The notes below the pieces were generated by a model. That model saw only the letters and a list, made by a program, of their open reading frames with translations. It had not been told where the DNA came from and searched no databases. A stretch of DNA of 64,000 bases from Azolla caroliniana (lineage: Eukaryota; Polypodiophyta): contig JBHGNT010000016.1 in NCBI GenBank assembly GCA_043228905.1, forward strand, positions 4,030,001 through 4,094,000, read 5' to 3'. A program made the position numbers and the translations under genes. Positions 10,578-21,493 of the stretch are shown in pieces (position 1 is the stretch's first letter; every line of letters begins with the position of its first letter).

Positions 10578-10888
10578 TCTAACAATGTTAAAAAGATACA
10601 AATAATTCGCTTCCGCACACGAATACGAACGTGAAACTGGTTGTGGCCAGTCGATTACAAACATTTTCTTGGTTTCTGGTTTACTCTTTAATCTTGTGGT
10701 CCGATGATTTCAAGAACTCCTTGTTGACCTATTGGTTGGAATGCTTTCCACTTGAGTCATGTCTTCATCACAATCCTACTTCTAGGATTCTGGCTTACTC
10801 TTTAATTTAGTCTAGTAAACACTCTTCTATTTAAAAAGGATGACTTTAATCCATGAAGTCAAGATGAAGGGTATCAAGATAAACCAAT

Positions 10889-10912
10889 TGGAGATGCAAG
10901 GTATCAATCCCT
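10889..10912 (-). pseudogene. Truncated tRNA-Ala 3' end at array boundary
   Basis: Only the 3' acceptor and T-arm part of a tRNA-Ala-like copy remains before the sequence jumps to tttgaatggtgatggc at about 10914. This marks the left breakpoint of the homogeneous 1034-bp array. Confidence 0.6.
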
Positions 10913-11154
10913 GTTTGAATGGTGATGGCTTTTTTCTTCGATAGTTCCATGGCACCCTAAAAGATTGTGCTTCGATGTTTTCAAGGAGTCCTTGTTGACC
11001 TATTACTAGGAATGCCTTCCACTTGAGTCATGTGTTCATCACAATCCTACATTTAGGTTTCTCGCTTACTCTTTAATTTTGTCGGCTAAGCACTCTCCTA
11101 TTTAAAAATGATGGCTTAAATCCCTAAAGATGATGGGTATCAAAATAAATGAAT

Positions 11155-11227
11155 TGGAGATGAGGGGTATCGATCCTCGTACCTCACGGATGCTAATCCA
11201 ATGTTTTACCATTTATGTTACATCCGC
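11155..11227 (-). pseudogene. tRNA-Ala-like B copy, unit 1
   Basis: 73 nt. It starts GCGGATG, ends CATCTCCA, and has anticodon-loop TTAGCAT. The D stem (ACAT/AAAC) and anticodon stem (TTGGA/CCGTG) do not pair, so no cloverleaf is possible. Box B-like GGATCGATACC is retained, while box A is degraded (TAACATAAATGG). Confidence 0.75.
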
Positions 11228-11261
11228 TTTGAGAGTGTTAAAAAGATACAAGTAATTGGTT

Positions 11262-11313
11262 TCTGCACTCGAATACGAACGTGAAACCGGTTGTGGCCGG
11301 TCGACTCCTAACA
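11262..11313 (+). mobile_element. Fossil copia LTR tail inside satellite unit
   Basis: About 50 bp containing gaatacgaacgtgaaacc and ending cctaaca. It matches the 3' end of the solo LTR at 4986-5497 and is followed by the same satellite phrase (ggtttctggcttactctttaatct). It repeats in every 1034-bp unit, and diverged copies are seen near 10615 and 21600. Confidence 0.75.
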
Positions 11314-11352
11314 TCTTCTTAGTTTCTGGCTTACTCTTTAATCTTGTTCTCT

Positions 11353-11592
11353 GATGATTTCAAGGACTCCTTGTTGGCCTATTGGTTGGAATGCTTTCCA
11401 CTTGAGTCATGTCTTTATCATAATCCTACATCTAGATTTCTTGCTTACTCTTTAATTTTGTCCTGTAAACACGATGATTTCAAGGACTCCTTGTTGGCCT
11501 ATTGGTTGGAATGCTTTCCACTTGAGTCATGTCTTTATCATAATCCTACATCTAGATTTCTGCCTTACTCTCTAATTTTGTCCTGTAAACAC
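11353..11592. repeat. 120-bp tandem duplication within satellite unit
   Basis: Two 120-bp copies from gatgatttcaaggactcctt to ctgtaaacac, differing at about two positions (cttgctta/ctgcctta and tctttaat/tctctaat). It recurs in each unit and produces an 86-codon ORF with a 40-residue repeat, judged not to be a gene. Confidence 0.9.
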
Positions 11593-11662
11593 TGTTCTAT
11601 TTAAAAAGGATGACTTTAATCCCTAAAGTCAAGATGAAGGGTATCATCTAAGATAAACCAAT

Positions 11663-11735
11663 TGGAGATGCAAGGTATCGATCCCCGTACCTCTCGCATG
11701 CTAAGCGAGCGCTCTACCATTTGAGCTACATCCCC
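11663..11735 (-). tRNA. tRNA-Ala(AGC), A copy, unit 1
   Basis: A minus-strand gene of canonical length (73 nt, no intron, CCA not encoded). Acceptor GGGGATG/CATCTCC includes G3:U70, the alanine identity pair. D arm is GCTC-AAATGGTA-GAGC, anticodon arm CTCGC-TTAGCAT-GCGAG (AGC), variable AGGTA, and T arm CGGGG-ATCGATA-CCTTG (two G:U pairs). It carries discriminator A. Boxes A and B for RNA polymerase III are present (TAGCTCAAATGG, GGATCGATACC). The first downstream T run of five (plus-strand aaaaa at 11603-11607) is ~55 nt beyond the 3' end and could terminate transcription. The T-loop ATCGATA agrees with plant tRNA-Ala as I recall it. Confidence 0.8.
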
Positions 11736-12188
11736 TTTGAAAATGTCAAAATGATACAAATAATTATTTCCTGTGAAACCTATGTGACTTCAGTTACTAA
11801 ATAGTGGTTTCGTGTGCACCAATGAATTCTAGTACTCCACATTGTCCTCTTGGTTTCCATGCCTTGTACTGAAATGAAGGATTCATAATATTCCGACTTC
11901 TATGTTTATGGCGTAGTCTTTAATCTAGTTTCACATTCATTTCTTGTTTTGAATGGTGATGGCTTTTTTCTTCGATAGTTCCATGGCACCCTAAAAGATT
12001 GTGCTTCGATGTTTTCAAGGAGTCCTTGTTGACCTATTACTAGGAATGCCTTCCACTTGAGTCATGTGTTCATCACAATCCTACATTTAGGTTTCTCGCT
12101 TACTCTTTAATTTTGTCGGCTAAGCACTCTCCTATTTAAAAATGATGGCTTAAATCCCTAAAGATGATGGGTATCAAAATAAATGAAT

Positions 12189-12261
12189 TGGAGATGAGGG
12201 GTATCGATCCTCGTACCTCACGGATGCTAATCCAATGTTTTACCATTTATGTTACATCCGC
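12189..12261 (-). pseudogene. tRNA-Ala-like B copy, unit 2
   Basis: Same degenerate form as the copy at 11155, exactly 1034 bp further on. Confidence 0.75.
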
Positions 12262-12696
12262 TTTGAGAGTGTTAAAAAGATACAAGTAATTGGTTTCTGC
12301 ACTCGAATACGAACGTGAAACCGGTTGTGGCCGGTCGACTCCTAACATCTTCTTAGTTTCTGGCTTACTCTTTAATCTTGTTCTCTGATGATTTCAAGGA
12401 CTCCTTGTTGGCCTATTGGTTGGAATGCTTTCCACTTGAGTCATGTCTTTATCATAATCCTACATCTAGATTTCTTGCTTACTCTTTAATTTTGTCCTGT
12501 AAACACGATGATTTCAAGGACTCCTTGTTGGCCTATTGGTTGGAATGCTTTCCACTTGAGTCATGTCTTTATCATAATCCTACATCTAGATTTCTGCCTT
12601 ACTCTCTAATTTTGTCTTGTAAACACTGTTCTATTTAAAAAGGATGACTTTAATCCCTAAAGTCAAGATGAAGGGTATCATCTAAGATAAACCAAT

Positions 12697-12769
12697 TGGA
12701 GATGCAAGGTATCGATCCCCGTACCTCTCGCATGCTAAGCGAGCGCTCTACCATTTGAGCTACATCCCC
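12697..12769 (-). tRNA. tRNA-Ala(AGC), A copy, unit 2
   Basis: Identical over all 73 nt to the copy at 11663-11735. The unit carries a private base change (gtcttgtaaac near 12617) between the tRNA and the 120-bp duplication. Confidence 0.8.
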
Positions 12770-13222
12770 TTTGAAAATGTCAAAATGATACAAATAATTA
12801 TTTCCTGTGAAACCTATGTGACTTCAGTTACTAAATAGTGGTTTCGTGTGCACCAATGAATTCTAGTACTCCACATTGTCCTCTTGGTTTCCATGCCTTG
12901 TACTGAAATGAAGGATTCATAATATTCCGACTTCTATGTTTATGGCGTAGTCTTTAATCTAGTTTCACATTCATTTCTTGTTTTGAATGGTGATGGCTTT
13001 TTTCTTCGATAGTTCCATGGCACCCTAAAAGATTGTGCTTCGATGTTTTCAAGGAGTCCTTGTTGACCTATTACTAGGAATGCCTTCCACTTGAGTCATG
13101 TGTTCATCACAATCCTACATTTAGGTTTCTCGCTTACTCTTTAATTTTGTCGGCTAAGCACTCTCCTATTTAAAAATGATGGCTTAAATCCCTAAAGATG
13201 ATGGGTATCAAAATAAATGAAT

Positions 13223-13295
13223 TGGAGATGAGGGGTATCGATCCTCGTACCTCACGGATGCTAATCCAATGTTTTACCATTTATGTTACATCCGC
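13223..13295 (-). pseudogene. tRNA-Ala-like B copy, unit 3
   Basis: Same form as the unit 1 B copy; stems do not pair. Confidence 0.75.
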
Positions 13296-13730
13296 TTTGA
13301 GAGTGTTAAAAAGATACAAGTAATTGGTTTCTGCACTCGAATACGAACGTGAAACCGGTTGTGGCCGGTCGACTCCTAACATCTTCTTAGTTTCTGGCTT
13401 ACTCTTTAATCTTGTTCTCTGATGATTTCAAGGACTCCTTGTTGGCCTATTGGTTGGAATGCTTTCCACTTGAGTCATGTCTTTATCATAATCCTACATC
13501 TAGATTTCTTGCTTACTCTTTAATTTTGTCCTGTAAACACGATGATTTCAAGGACTCCTTGTTGGCCTATTGGTTGGAATGCTTTCCACTTGAGTCATGT
13601 CTTTATCATAATCCTACATCTAGATTTCTGCCTTACTCTCTAATTTTGTCCTGTAAACACTGTTCTATTTAAAAAGGATGACTTTAATCCCTAAAGTCAA
13701 GATGAAGGGTATCATCTAAGATAAACCAAT

Positions 13731-13803
13731 TGGAGATGCAAGGTATCGATCCCCGTACCTCTCGCATGCTAAGCGAGCGCTCTACCATTTGAGCTACATC
13801 CCC
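13731..13803 (-). tRNA. tRNA-Ala(AGC), A copy, unit 3
   Basis: Identical to the unit 1 A copy. Confidence 0.8.
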
Positions 13804-14256
13804 TTTGAAAATGTCAAAATGATACAAATAATTATTTCCTGTGAAACCTATGTGACTTCAGTTACTAAATAGTGGTTTCGTGTGCACCAATGAATTCTAG
13901 TACTCCACATTGTCCTCTTGGTTTCCATGCCTTGTACTGAAATGAAGGATTCATAATATTCCGACTTCTATGTTTATGGCGTAGTCTTTAATCTAGTTTC
14001 ACATTCATTTCTTGTTTTGAATGGTGATGGCTTTTTTCTTCGATAGTTCCATGGCACCCTAAAAGATTGTGCTTCGATGTTTTCAAGGAGTCCTTGTTGA
14101 CCTATTACTAGGAATGCCTTCCACTTGAGTCATGTGTTCATCACAATCCTACATTTAGGTTTCTCGCTTACTCTTTAATTTTGTCGGCTAAGCACTCTCC
14201 TATTTAAAAATGATGGCTTAAATCCCTAAAGATGATGGGTATCAAAATAAATGAAT

Positions 14257-14329
14257 TGGAGATGAGGGGTATCGATCCTCGTACCTCACGGATGCTAATC
14301 CAATGTTTTACCATTTATGTTACATCCGC
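14257..14329 (-). pseudogene. tRNA-Ala-like B copy, unit 4
   Basis: Same form as the unit 1 B copy. Confidence 0.75.
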
Positions 14330-14764
14330 TTTGAGAGTGTTAAAAAGATACAAGTAATTGGTTTCTGCACTCGAATACGAACGTGAAACCGGTTGTGGCC
14401 GGTCGACTCCTAACATCTTCTTAGTTTCTGGCTTACTCTTTAATCTTGTTCTCTGATGATTTCAAGGACTCCTTGTTGGCCTATTGGTTGGAATGCTTTC
14501 CACTTGAGTCATGTCTTTATCATAATCCTACATCTAGATTTCTTGCTTACTCTTTAATTTTGTCCTGTAAACACGATGATTTCAAGGACTCCTTGTTGGC
14601 CTATTGGTTGGAATGCTTTCCACTTGAGTCATGTCTTTATCATAATCCTACATCTAGATTTCTGCCTTACTCTCTAATTTTGTCCTGTAAACACTGTTCT
14701 ATTTAAAAAGGATGACTTTAATCCCTAAAGTCAAGATGAAGGGTATCATCTAAGATAAACCAAT

Positions 14765-14837
14765 TGGAGATGCAAGATATCGATCCCCGTACCTCTCGCA
14801 TGCTAAGCGAGCGCTCTACCATTTGAGCTACATCCCC
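14765..14837 (-). tRNA. tRNA-Ala(AGC), A copy, unit 4 (one variant)
   Basis: The only A copy with a change: plus-strand gcaagatatcg instead of gcaaggtatcg. This turns a T-stem G:C pair next to the loop into G:U and alters the last base pair of box B. Structure is otherwise intact. Confidence 0.75.
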
Positions 14838-15290
14838 TTTGAAAATGTCAAAATGATACAAATAATTATTTCCTGTGAAACCTATGTGACTTCAGTTACT
14901 AAATAGTGGTTTCGTGTGCACCAATGAATTCTAGTACTCCACATTGTCCTCTTGGTTTCCATGCCTTGTACTGAAATGAAGGATTCATAATATTCCGACT
15001 TCTATGTTTATGGCGTAGTCTTTAATCTAGTTTCACATTCATTTCTTGTTTTGAATGGTGATGGCTTTTTTCTTCGATAGTTCCATGGCACCCTAAAAGA
15101 TTGTGCTTCGATGTTTTCAAGGAGTCCTTGTTGACCTATTACTAGGAATGCCTTCCACTTGAGTCATGTGTTCATCACAATCCTACATTTAGGTTTCTCG
15201 CTTACTCTTTAATTTTGTCGGCTAAGCACTCTCCTATTTAAAAATGATGGCTTAAATCCCTAAAGATGATGGGTATCAAAATAAATGAAT

Positions 15291-15363
15291 TGGAGATGAG
15301 GGGTATCGATCCTCGTACCTCACGGATGCTAATCCAATGTTTTACCATTTATGTTACATCCGC
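15291..15363 (-). pseudogene. tRNA-Ala-like B copy, unit 5
   Basis: Same form as the unit 1 B copy. Confidence 0.75.
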
Positions 15364-15798
15364 TTTGAGAGTGTTAAAAAGATACAAGTAATTGGTTTCT
15401 GCACTCGAATACGAACGTGAAACCGGTTGTGGCCGGTCGACTCCTAACATCTTCTTAGTTTCTGGCTTACTCTTTAATCTTGTTCTCTGATGATTTCAAG
15501 GACTCCTTGTTGGCCTATTGGTTGGAATGCTTTCCACTTGAGTCATGTCTTTATCATAATCCTACATCTAGATTTCTTGCTTACTCTTTAATTTTGTCCT
15601 GTAAACACGATGATTTCAAGGACTCCTTGTTGGCCTATTGGTTGGAATGCTTTCCACTTGAGTCATGTCTTTATCATAATCCTACATCTAGATTTCTGCC
15701 TTACTCTCTAATTTTGTCCTGTAAACACTGTTCTATTTAAAAAGGATGACTTTAATCCCTAAAGTCAAGATGAAGGGTATCATCTAAGATAAACCAAT

Positions 15799-15871
15799 TG
15801 GAGATGCAAGGTATCGATCCCCGTACCTCTCGCATGCTAAGCGAGCGCTCTACCATTTGAGCTACATCCCC
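15799..15871 (-). tRNA. tRNA-Ala(AGC), A copy, unit 5
   Basis: Identical to the unit 1 A copy. Confidence 0.8.
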
Positions 15872-16324
15872 TTTGAAAATGTCAAAATGATACAAATAAT
15901 TATTTCCTGTGAAACCTATGTGACTTCAGTTACTAAATAGTGGTTTCGTGTGCACCAATGAATTCTAGTACTCCACATTGTCCTCTTGGTTTCCATGCCT
16001 TGTACTGAAATGAAGGATTCATAATATTCCGACTTCTATGTTTATGGCGTAGTCTTTAATCTAGTTTCACATTCATTTCTTGTTTTGAATGGTGATGGCT
16101 TTTTTCTTCGATAGTTCCATGGCACCCTAAAAGATTGTGCTTCGATGTTTTCAAGGAGTCCTTGTTGACCTATTACTAGGAATGCCTTCCACTTGAGTCA
16201 TGTGTTCATCACAATCCTACATTTAGGTTTCTCGCTTACTCTTTAATTTTGTCGGCTAAGCACTCTCCTATTTAAAAATGATGGCTTAAATCCCTAAAGA
16301 TGATGGGTATCAAAATAAATGAAT

Positions 16325-16397
16325 TGGAGATGAGGGGTATCGATCCTCGTACCTCACGGATGCTAATCCAATGTTTTACCATTTATGTTACATCCGC
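16325..16397 (-). pseudogene. tRNA-Ala-like B copy, unit 6
   Basis: Same form as the unit 1 B copy. Confidence 0.75.
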
Positions 16398-16832
16398 TTT
16401 GAGAGTGTTAAAAAGATACAAGTAATTGGTTTCTGCACTCGAATACGAACGTGAAACCGGTTGTGGCCGGTCGACTCCTAACATCTTCTTAGTTTCTGGC
16501 TTACTCTTTAATCTTGTTCTCTGATGATTTCAAGGACTCCTTGTTGGCCTATTGGTTGGAATGCTTTCCACTTGAGTCATGTCTTTATCATAATCCTACA
16601 TCTAGATTTCTTGCTTACTCTTTAATTTTGTCCTGTAAACACGATGATTTCAAGGACTCCTTGTTGGCCTATTGGTTGGAATGCTTTCCACTTGAGTCAT
16701 GTCTTTATCATAATCCTACATCTAGATTTCTGCCTTACTCTCTAATTTTGTCCTGTAAACACTGTTCTATTTAAAAAGGATGACTTTAATCCCTAAAGTC
16801 AAGATGAAGGGTATCATCTAAGATAAACCAAT

Positions 16833-16905
16833 TGGAGATGCAAGGTATCGATCCCCGTACCTCTCGCATGCTAAGCGAGCGCTCTACCATTTGAGCTACA
16901 TCCCC
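16833..16905 (-). tRNA. tRNA-Ala(AGC), A copy, unit 6
   Basis: Identical to the unit 1 A copy. Confidence 0.8.
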
Positions 16906-17358
16906 TTTGAAAATGTCAAAATGATACAAATAATTATTTCCTGTGAAACCTATGTGACTTCAGTTACTAAATAGTGGTTTCGTGTGCACCAATGAATTCT
17001 AGTACTCCACATTGTCCTCTTGGTTTCCATGCCTTGTACTGAAATGAAGGATTCATAATATTCCGACTTCTATGTTTATGGCGTAGTCTTTAATCTAGTT
17101 TCACATTCATTTCTTGTTTTGAATGGTGATGGCTTTTTTCTTCGATAGTTCCATGGCACCCTAAAAGATTGTGCTTCGATGTTTTCAAGGAGTCCTTGTT
17201 GACCTATTACTAGGAATGCCTTCCACTTGACTCATGTGTTCATCACAATCCTACATTTAGGTTTCTCGCTTACTCTTTAATTTTGTCGGCTAAGCACTCT
17301 CCTATTTAAAAATGATGGCTTAAATCCCTAAAGATGATGGGTATCAAAATAAATGAAT

Positions 17359-17431
17359 TGGAGATGAGGGGTATCGATCCTCGTACCTCACGGATGCTAA
17401 TCCAATGTTTTACCATTTATGTTACATCCGC
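17359..17431 (-). pseudogene. tRNA-Ala-like B copy, unit 7
   Basis: Same form as the unit 1 B copy. The preceding text carries gactcatgtg (17229) where most units have gagtcatgtg. Confidence 0.75.
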
Positions 17432-17866
17432 TTTGAGAGTGTTAAAAAGATACAAGTAATTGGTTTCTGCACTCGAATACGAACGTGAAACCGGTTGTGG
17501 CCGGTCGACTCCTAACATCTTCTTAGTTTCTGGCTTACTCTTTAATCTTGTTCTCTGATGATTTCAAGGACTCCTTGTTGGCCTATTGGTTGGAATGCTT
17601 TCCACTTGAGTCATGTCTTTATCATAATCCTACATCTAGATTTCTTGCTTACTCTTTAATTTTGTCCTGTAAACACGATGATTTCAAGGACTCCTTGTTG
17701 GCCTATTGGTTGGAATGCTTTCCACTTGAGTCATGTCTTTATCATAATCCTACATCTAGATTTCTGCCTTACTCTCTAATTTTGTCTTGTAAACACTGTT
17801 CTATTTAAAAAGGATGACTTTAATCCCTAAAGTCAAGATGAAGGGTATCATCTAAGATAAACCAAT

Positions 17867-17939
17867 TGGAGATGCAAGGTATCGATCCCCGTACCTCTCG
17901 CATGCTAAGCGAGCGCTCTACCATTTGAGCTACATCCCC
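17867..17939 (-). tRNA. tRNA-Ala(AGC), A copy, unit 7
   Basis: Identical to the unit 1 A copy. The unit shares two private base changes with unit 9. Confidence 0.8.
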
Positions 17940-18392
17940 TTTGAAAATGTCAAAATGATACAAATAATTATTTCCTGTGAAACCTATGTGACTTCAGTTA
18001 CTAAATAGTGGTTTCGTGTGCACCAATGAATTCTAGTACTCCACATTGTCCTCTTGGTTTCCATGCCTTGTACTGAAATGAAGGATTCATAATATTCCGA
18101 CTTCTATGTTTATGGCGTAGTCTTTAATCTAGTTTCACATTCATTTCTTGTTTTGAATGGTGATGGCTTTTTTCTTCGATAGTTCCATGGCACCCTAAAA
18201 GATTGTGCTTCGATGTTTTCAAGGAGTCCTTGTTGACCTATTACTAGGAATGCCTTCCACTTGAGTCATGTGTTCATCACAATCCTACATTTAGGTTTCT
18301 CGCTTACTCTTTAATTTTGTCGGCTAAGCACTCTCCTATTTAAAAATGATGGCTTAAATCCCTAAAGATGATGGGTATCAAAATAAATGAAT

Positions 18393-18465
18393 TGGAGATG
18401 AGGGGTATCGATCCTCGTACCTCACGGATGCTAATCCAATGTTTTACCATTTATGTTACATCCGC
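18393..18465 (-). pseudogene. tRNA-Ala-like B copy, unit 8
   Basis: Same form as the unit 1 B copy. Confidence 0.75.
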
Positions 18466-18900
18466 TTTGAGAGTGTTAAAAAGATACAAGTAATTGGTTT
18501 CTGCACTCGAATACGAACGTGAAACCGGTTGTGGCCGGTCGACTCCTAACATCTTCTTAGTTTCTGGCTTACTCTTTAATCTTGTTCTCTGATGATTTCA
18601 AGGACTCCTTGTTGGCCTATTGGTTGGAATGCTTTCCACTTGAGTCATGTCTTTATCATAATCCTACATCTAGATTTCTTGCTTACTCTTTAATTTTGTC
18701 CTGTAAACACGATGATTTCAAGGACTCCTTGTTGGCCTATTGGTTGGAATGCTTTCCACTTGAGTCATGTCTTTATCATAATCCTACATCTAGATTTCTG
18801 CCTTACTCTCTAATTTTGTCCTGTAAACACTGTTCTATTTAAAAAGGATGACTTTAATCCCTAAAGTCAAGATGAAGGGTATCATCTAAGATAAACCAAT

Positions 18901-18973
18901 TGGAGATGCAAGGTATCGATCCCCGTACCTCTCGCATGCTAAGCGAGCGCTCTACCATTTGAGCTACATCCCC
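18901..18973 (-). tRNA. tRNA-Ala(AGC), A copy, unit 8
   Basis: Identical to the unit 1 A copy. Confidence 0.8.
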
Positions 18974-19426
18974 TTTGAAAATGTCAAAATGATACAAATA
19001 ATTATTTCCTGTGAAACCTATGTGACTTCAGTTACTAAATAGTGGTTTCGTGTGCACCAATGAATTCTAGTACTCCACATTGTCCTCTTGGTTTCCATGC
19101 CTTGTACTGAAATGAAGGATTCATAATATTCCGACTTCTATGTTTATGGCGTAGTCTTTAATCTAGTTTCACATTCATTTCTTGTTTTGAATGGTGATGG
19201 CTTTTTTCTTCGATAGTTCCATGGCACCCTAAAAGATTGTGCTTCGATGTTTTCAAGGAGTCCTTGTTGACCTATTACTAGGAATGCCTTCCACTTGACT
19301 CATGTGTTCATCACAATCCTACATTTAGGTTTCTCGCTTACTCTTTAATTTTGTCGGCTAAGCACTCTCCTATTTAAAAATGATGGCTTAAATCCCTAAA
19401 GATGATGGGTATCAAAATAAATGAAT

Positions 19427-19499
19427 TGGAGATGAGGGGTATCGATCCTCGTACCTCACGGATGCTAATCCAATGTTTTACCATTTATGTTACATCCGC
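19427..19499 (-). pseudogene. tRNA-Ala-like B copy, unit 9
   Basis: Same form as the unit 1 B copy. Preceded by the gactcatgtg variant also seen in unit 7. Confidence 0.75.
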
Positions 19500-19934
19500 T
19501 TTGAGAGTGTTAAAAAGATACAAGTAATTGGTTTCTGCACTCGAATACGAACGTGAAACCGGTTGTGGCCGGTCGACTCCTAACATCTTCTTAGTTTCTG
19601 GCTTACTCTTTAATCTTGTTCTCTGATGATTTCAAGGACTCCTTGTTGGCCTATTGGTTGGAATGCTTTCCACTTGAGTCATGTCTTTATCATAATCCTA
19701 CATCTAGATTTCTTGCTTACTCTTTAATTTTGTCCTGTAAACACGATGATTTCAAGGACTCCTTGTTGGCCTATTGGTTGGAATGCTTTCCACTTGAGTC
19801 ATGTCTTTATCATAATCCTACATCTAGATTTCTGCCTTACTCTCTAATTTTGTCTTGTAAACACTGTTCTATTTAAAAAGGATGACTTTAATCCCTAAAG
19901 TCAAGATGAAGGGTATCATCTAAGATAAACCAAT

Positions 19935-20007
19935 TGGAGATGCAAGGTATCGATCCCCGTACCTCTCGCATGCTAAGCGAGCGCTCTACCATTTGAGCTA
20001 CATCCCC
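19935..20007 (-). tRNA. tRNA-Ala(AGC), A copy, unit 9
   Basis: Identical to the unit 1 A copy; the last intact one in the homogeneous array. Confidence 0.8.
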
Positions 20008-20460
20008 TTTGAAAATGTCAAAATGATACAAATAATTATTTCCTGTGAAACCTATGTGACTTCAGTTACTAAATAGTGGTTTCGTGTGCACCAATGAATT
20101 CTAGTACTCCACATTGTCCTCTTGGTTTCCATGCCTTGTACTGAAATGAAGGATTCATAATATTCCGACTTCTATGTTTATGGCGTAGTCTTTAATCTAG
20201 TTTCACATTCATTTCTTGTTTTGAATGGTGATGGCTTTTTTCTTCGATAGTTCCATGGCACCCTAAAAGATTGTGCTTCGATGTTTTCAAGGAGTCCTTG
20301 TTGACCTATTACTAGGAATGCCTTCCACTTGAGTCATGTGTTCATCACAATCCTACATTTAGGTTTCTCGCTTACTCTTTAATTTTGTCGGCTAAGCACT
20401 CTCCTATTTAAAAATGATGGCTTAAATCCCTAAAGATGATGGGTATCAAAATAAATGAAT

Positions 20461-20533
20461 TGGAGATGAGGGGTATCGATCCTCGTACCTCACGGATGCT
20501 AATCCAATGTTTTACCATTTATGTTACATCCGC
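20461..20533 (-). pseudogene. tRNA-Ala-like B copy, unit 10
   Basis: Same form as the unit 1 B copy. This last unit breaks off near 20850. Confidence 0.75.
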
Positions 20534-20968
20534 TTTGAGAGTGTTAAAAAGATACAAGTAATTGGTTTCTGCACTCGAATACGAACGTGAAACCGGTTGT
20601 GGCCGGTCGACTCCTAACATCTTCTTAGTTTCTGGCTTACTCTTTAATCTTGTTCTCTGATGATTTCAAGGACTCCTTGTTGGCCTATTGGTTGGAATGC
20701 TTTCCACTTGAGTCATGTCTTTATCATAATCCTACATCTAGATTTCTTGCTTACTCTTTAATTTTGTCCTGTAAACACGATGATTTCAAGGACTCCTTGT
20801 TGGCCTATTGGTTGGAATGCTTTCCACTTGAGTCATGTCTTTATCATAATGCTTTCCACTTCTAGGATTCTGGCTTAGTCTTTAAGTTAGTCTGGTAAAC
20901 ACTCTTCTATTTAAAAAGGATGACTTTAATCCATAAAGTCAAGATGAAGGGTATCAAGATAAACCAAT

Positions 20969-21041
20969 TGGAGATGCAAGGTATCGATCCCCGAACCTCT
21001 CGCATGCTAAGCGAACGCTCTACCATTTGAGCTACATACTT
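20969..21041 (-). pseudogene. tRNA-Ala(AGC)-like, 5' acceptor lost
   Basis: It sits exactly 1034 bp after the unit 9 A copy although the surrounding sequence is diverged. The T arm and AGC loop are present. The 5' acceptor strand is destroyed (plus-strand catactttg in place of catcccc). Confidence 0.6.
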
Positions 21042-21493
21042 TGACAATGTCAAAATGATACAAATAATTATTTCCTGATGAAACCTATGTGACTTCAGTT
21101 ACTAAATAGTGGTTCTGCGTGCACCAATGAATTCAAGGACTCTAGATTGTCCTCTTATTTTCCATGCCTTCTACTAAAATCAAGGATTCATAATAATCCT
21201 AGTTCTATGTTTCTGGTGTACTCTTTAATCTAGTTTCACATTCATTTCTTGTTTTGGATGATGATGGCTTTTTTCTTTTATAGTTCCATGGCACACTAAA
21301 ATATTGGGTTCTGATGTTTTCAAGGTGTCTTTGTTGACCTATTACTAGGAATGCCTTCCACTTGAGTCATGTATTCATCACAATCCTACATTTAGGTTTC
21401 TGTCTTACTCTTTAATTTTGTCCGCTAAGCACTCTCCTATTTAAAAATGATGGCTTTAATCCCTAAAGATGAAGGTTATCAAAATAAACCAAT

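Larger units (their letters stand above)
10914..20850. repeat. 1034-bp higher-order satellite array, ~9.6 units
   Basis: Landmarks recur at exactly 1034-bp steps: the gatgatttcaaggactcc block at 11353, 12387 and so on, and tRNA-like copies at 11155+1034k and 11663+1034k. Units differ by only a handful of single bases. Each unit holds, in order: a tt-rich block, a degenerate tRNA-Ala copy (B), a ~50-bp LTR tail, a 120-bp tandem duplication, an intact tRNA-Ala(AGC) (A), and a second monomer half. The two tRNA-like copies lie 508 and 526 bp apart, so the unit is a dimer of the ~520-bp monomer. The array ends in the second half of a 120-bp duplication near 20850, where the more diverged satellite resumes. 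Confidence 0.97.

Noticed and set aside
10914-20850. CRISPR-like regular array
   Set aside because: The repeat unit is 1034 bp, without short repeats and variable spacers, and the genome is plant nuclear.
11344-20865. Ten copies of an 86-codon (last one 71) plus-strand ORF, one per satellite unit, with a 40-residue internal repeat
   Set aside because: The ORF exists only because the 120-bp duplication is a multiple of three. Its sequence also occurs, broken by stops, in edge monomers. There is no codon-bias or promoter evidence, and its repetition follows from the satellite.
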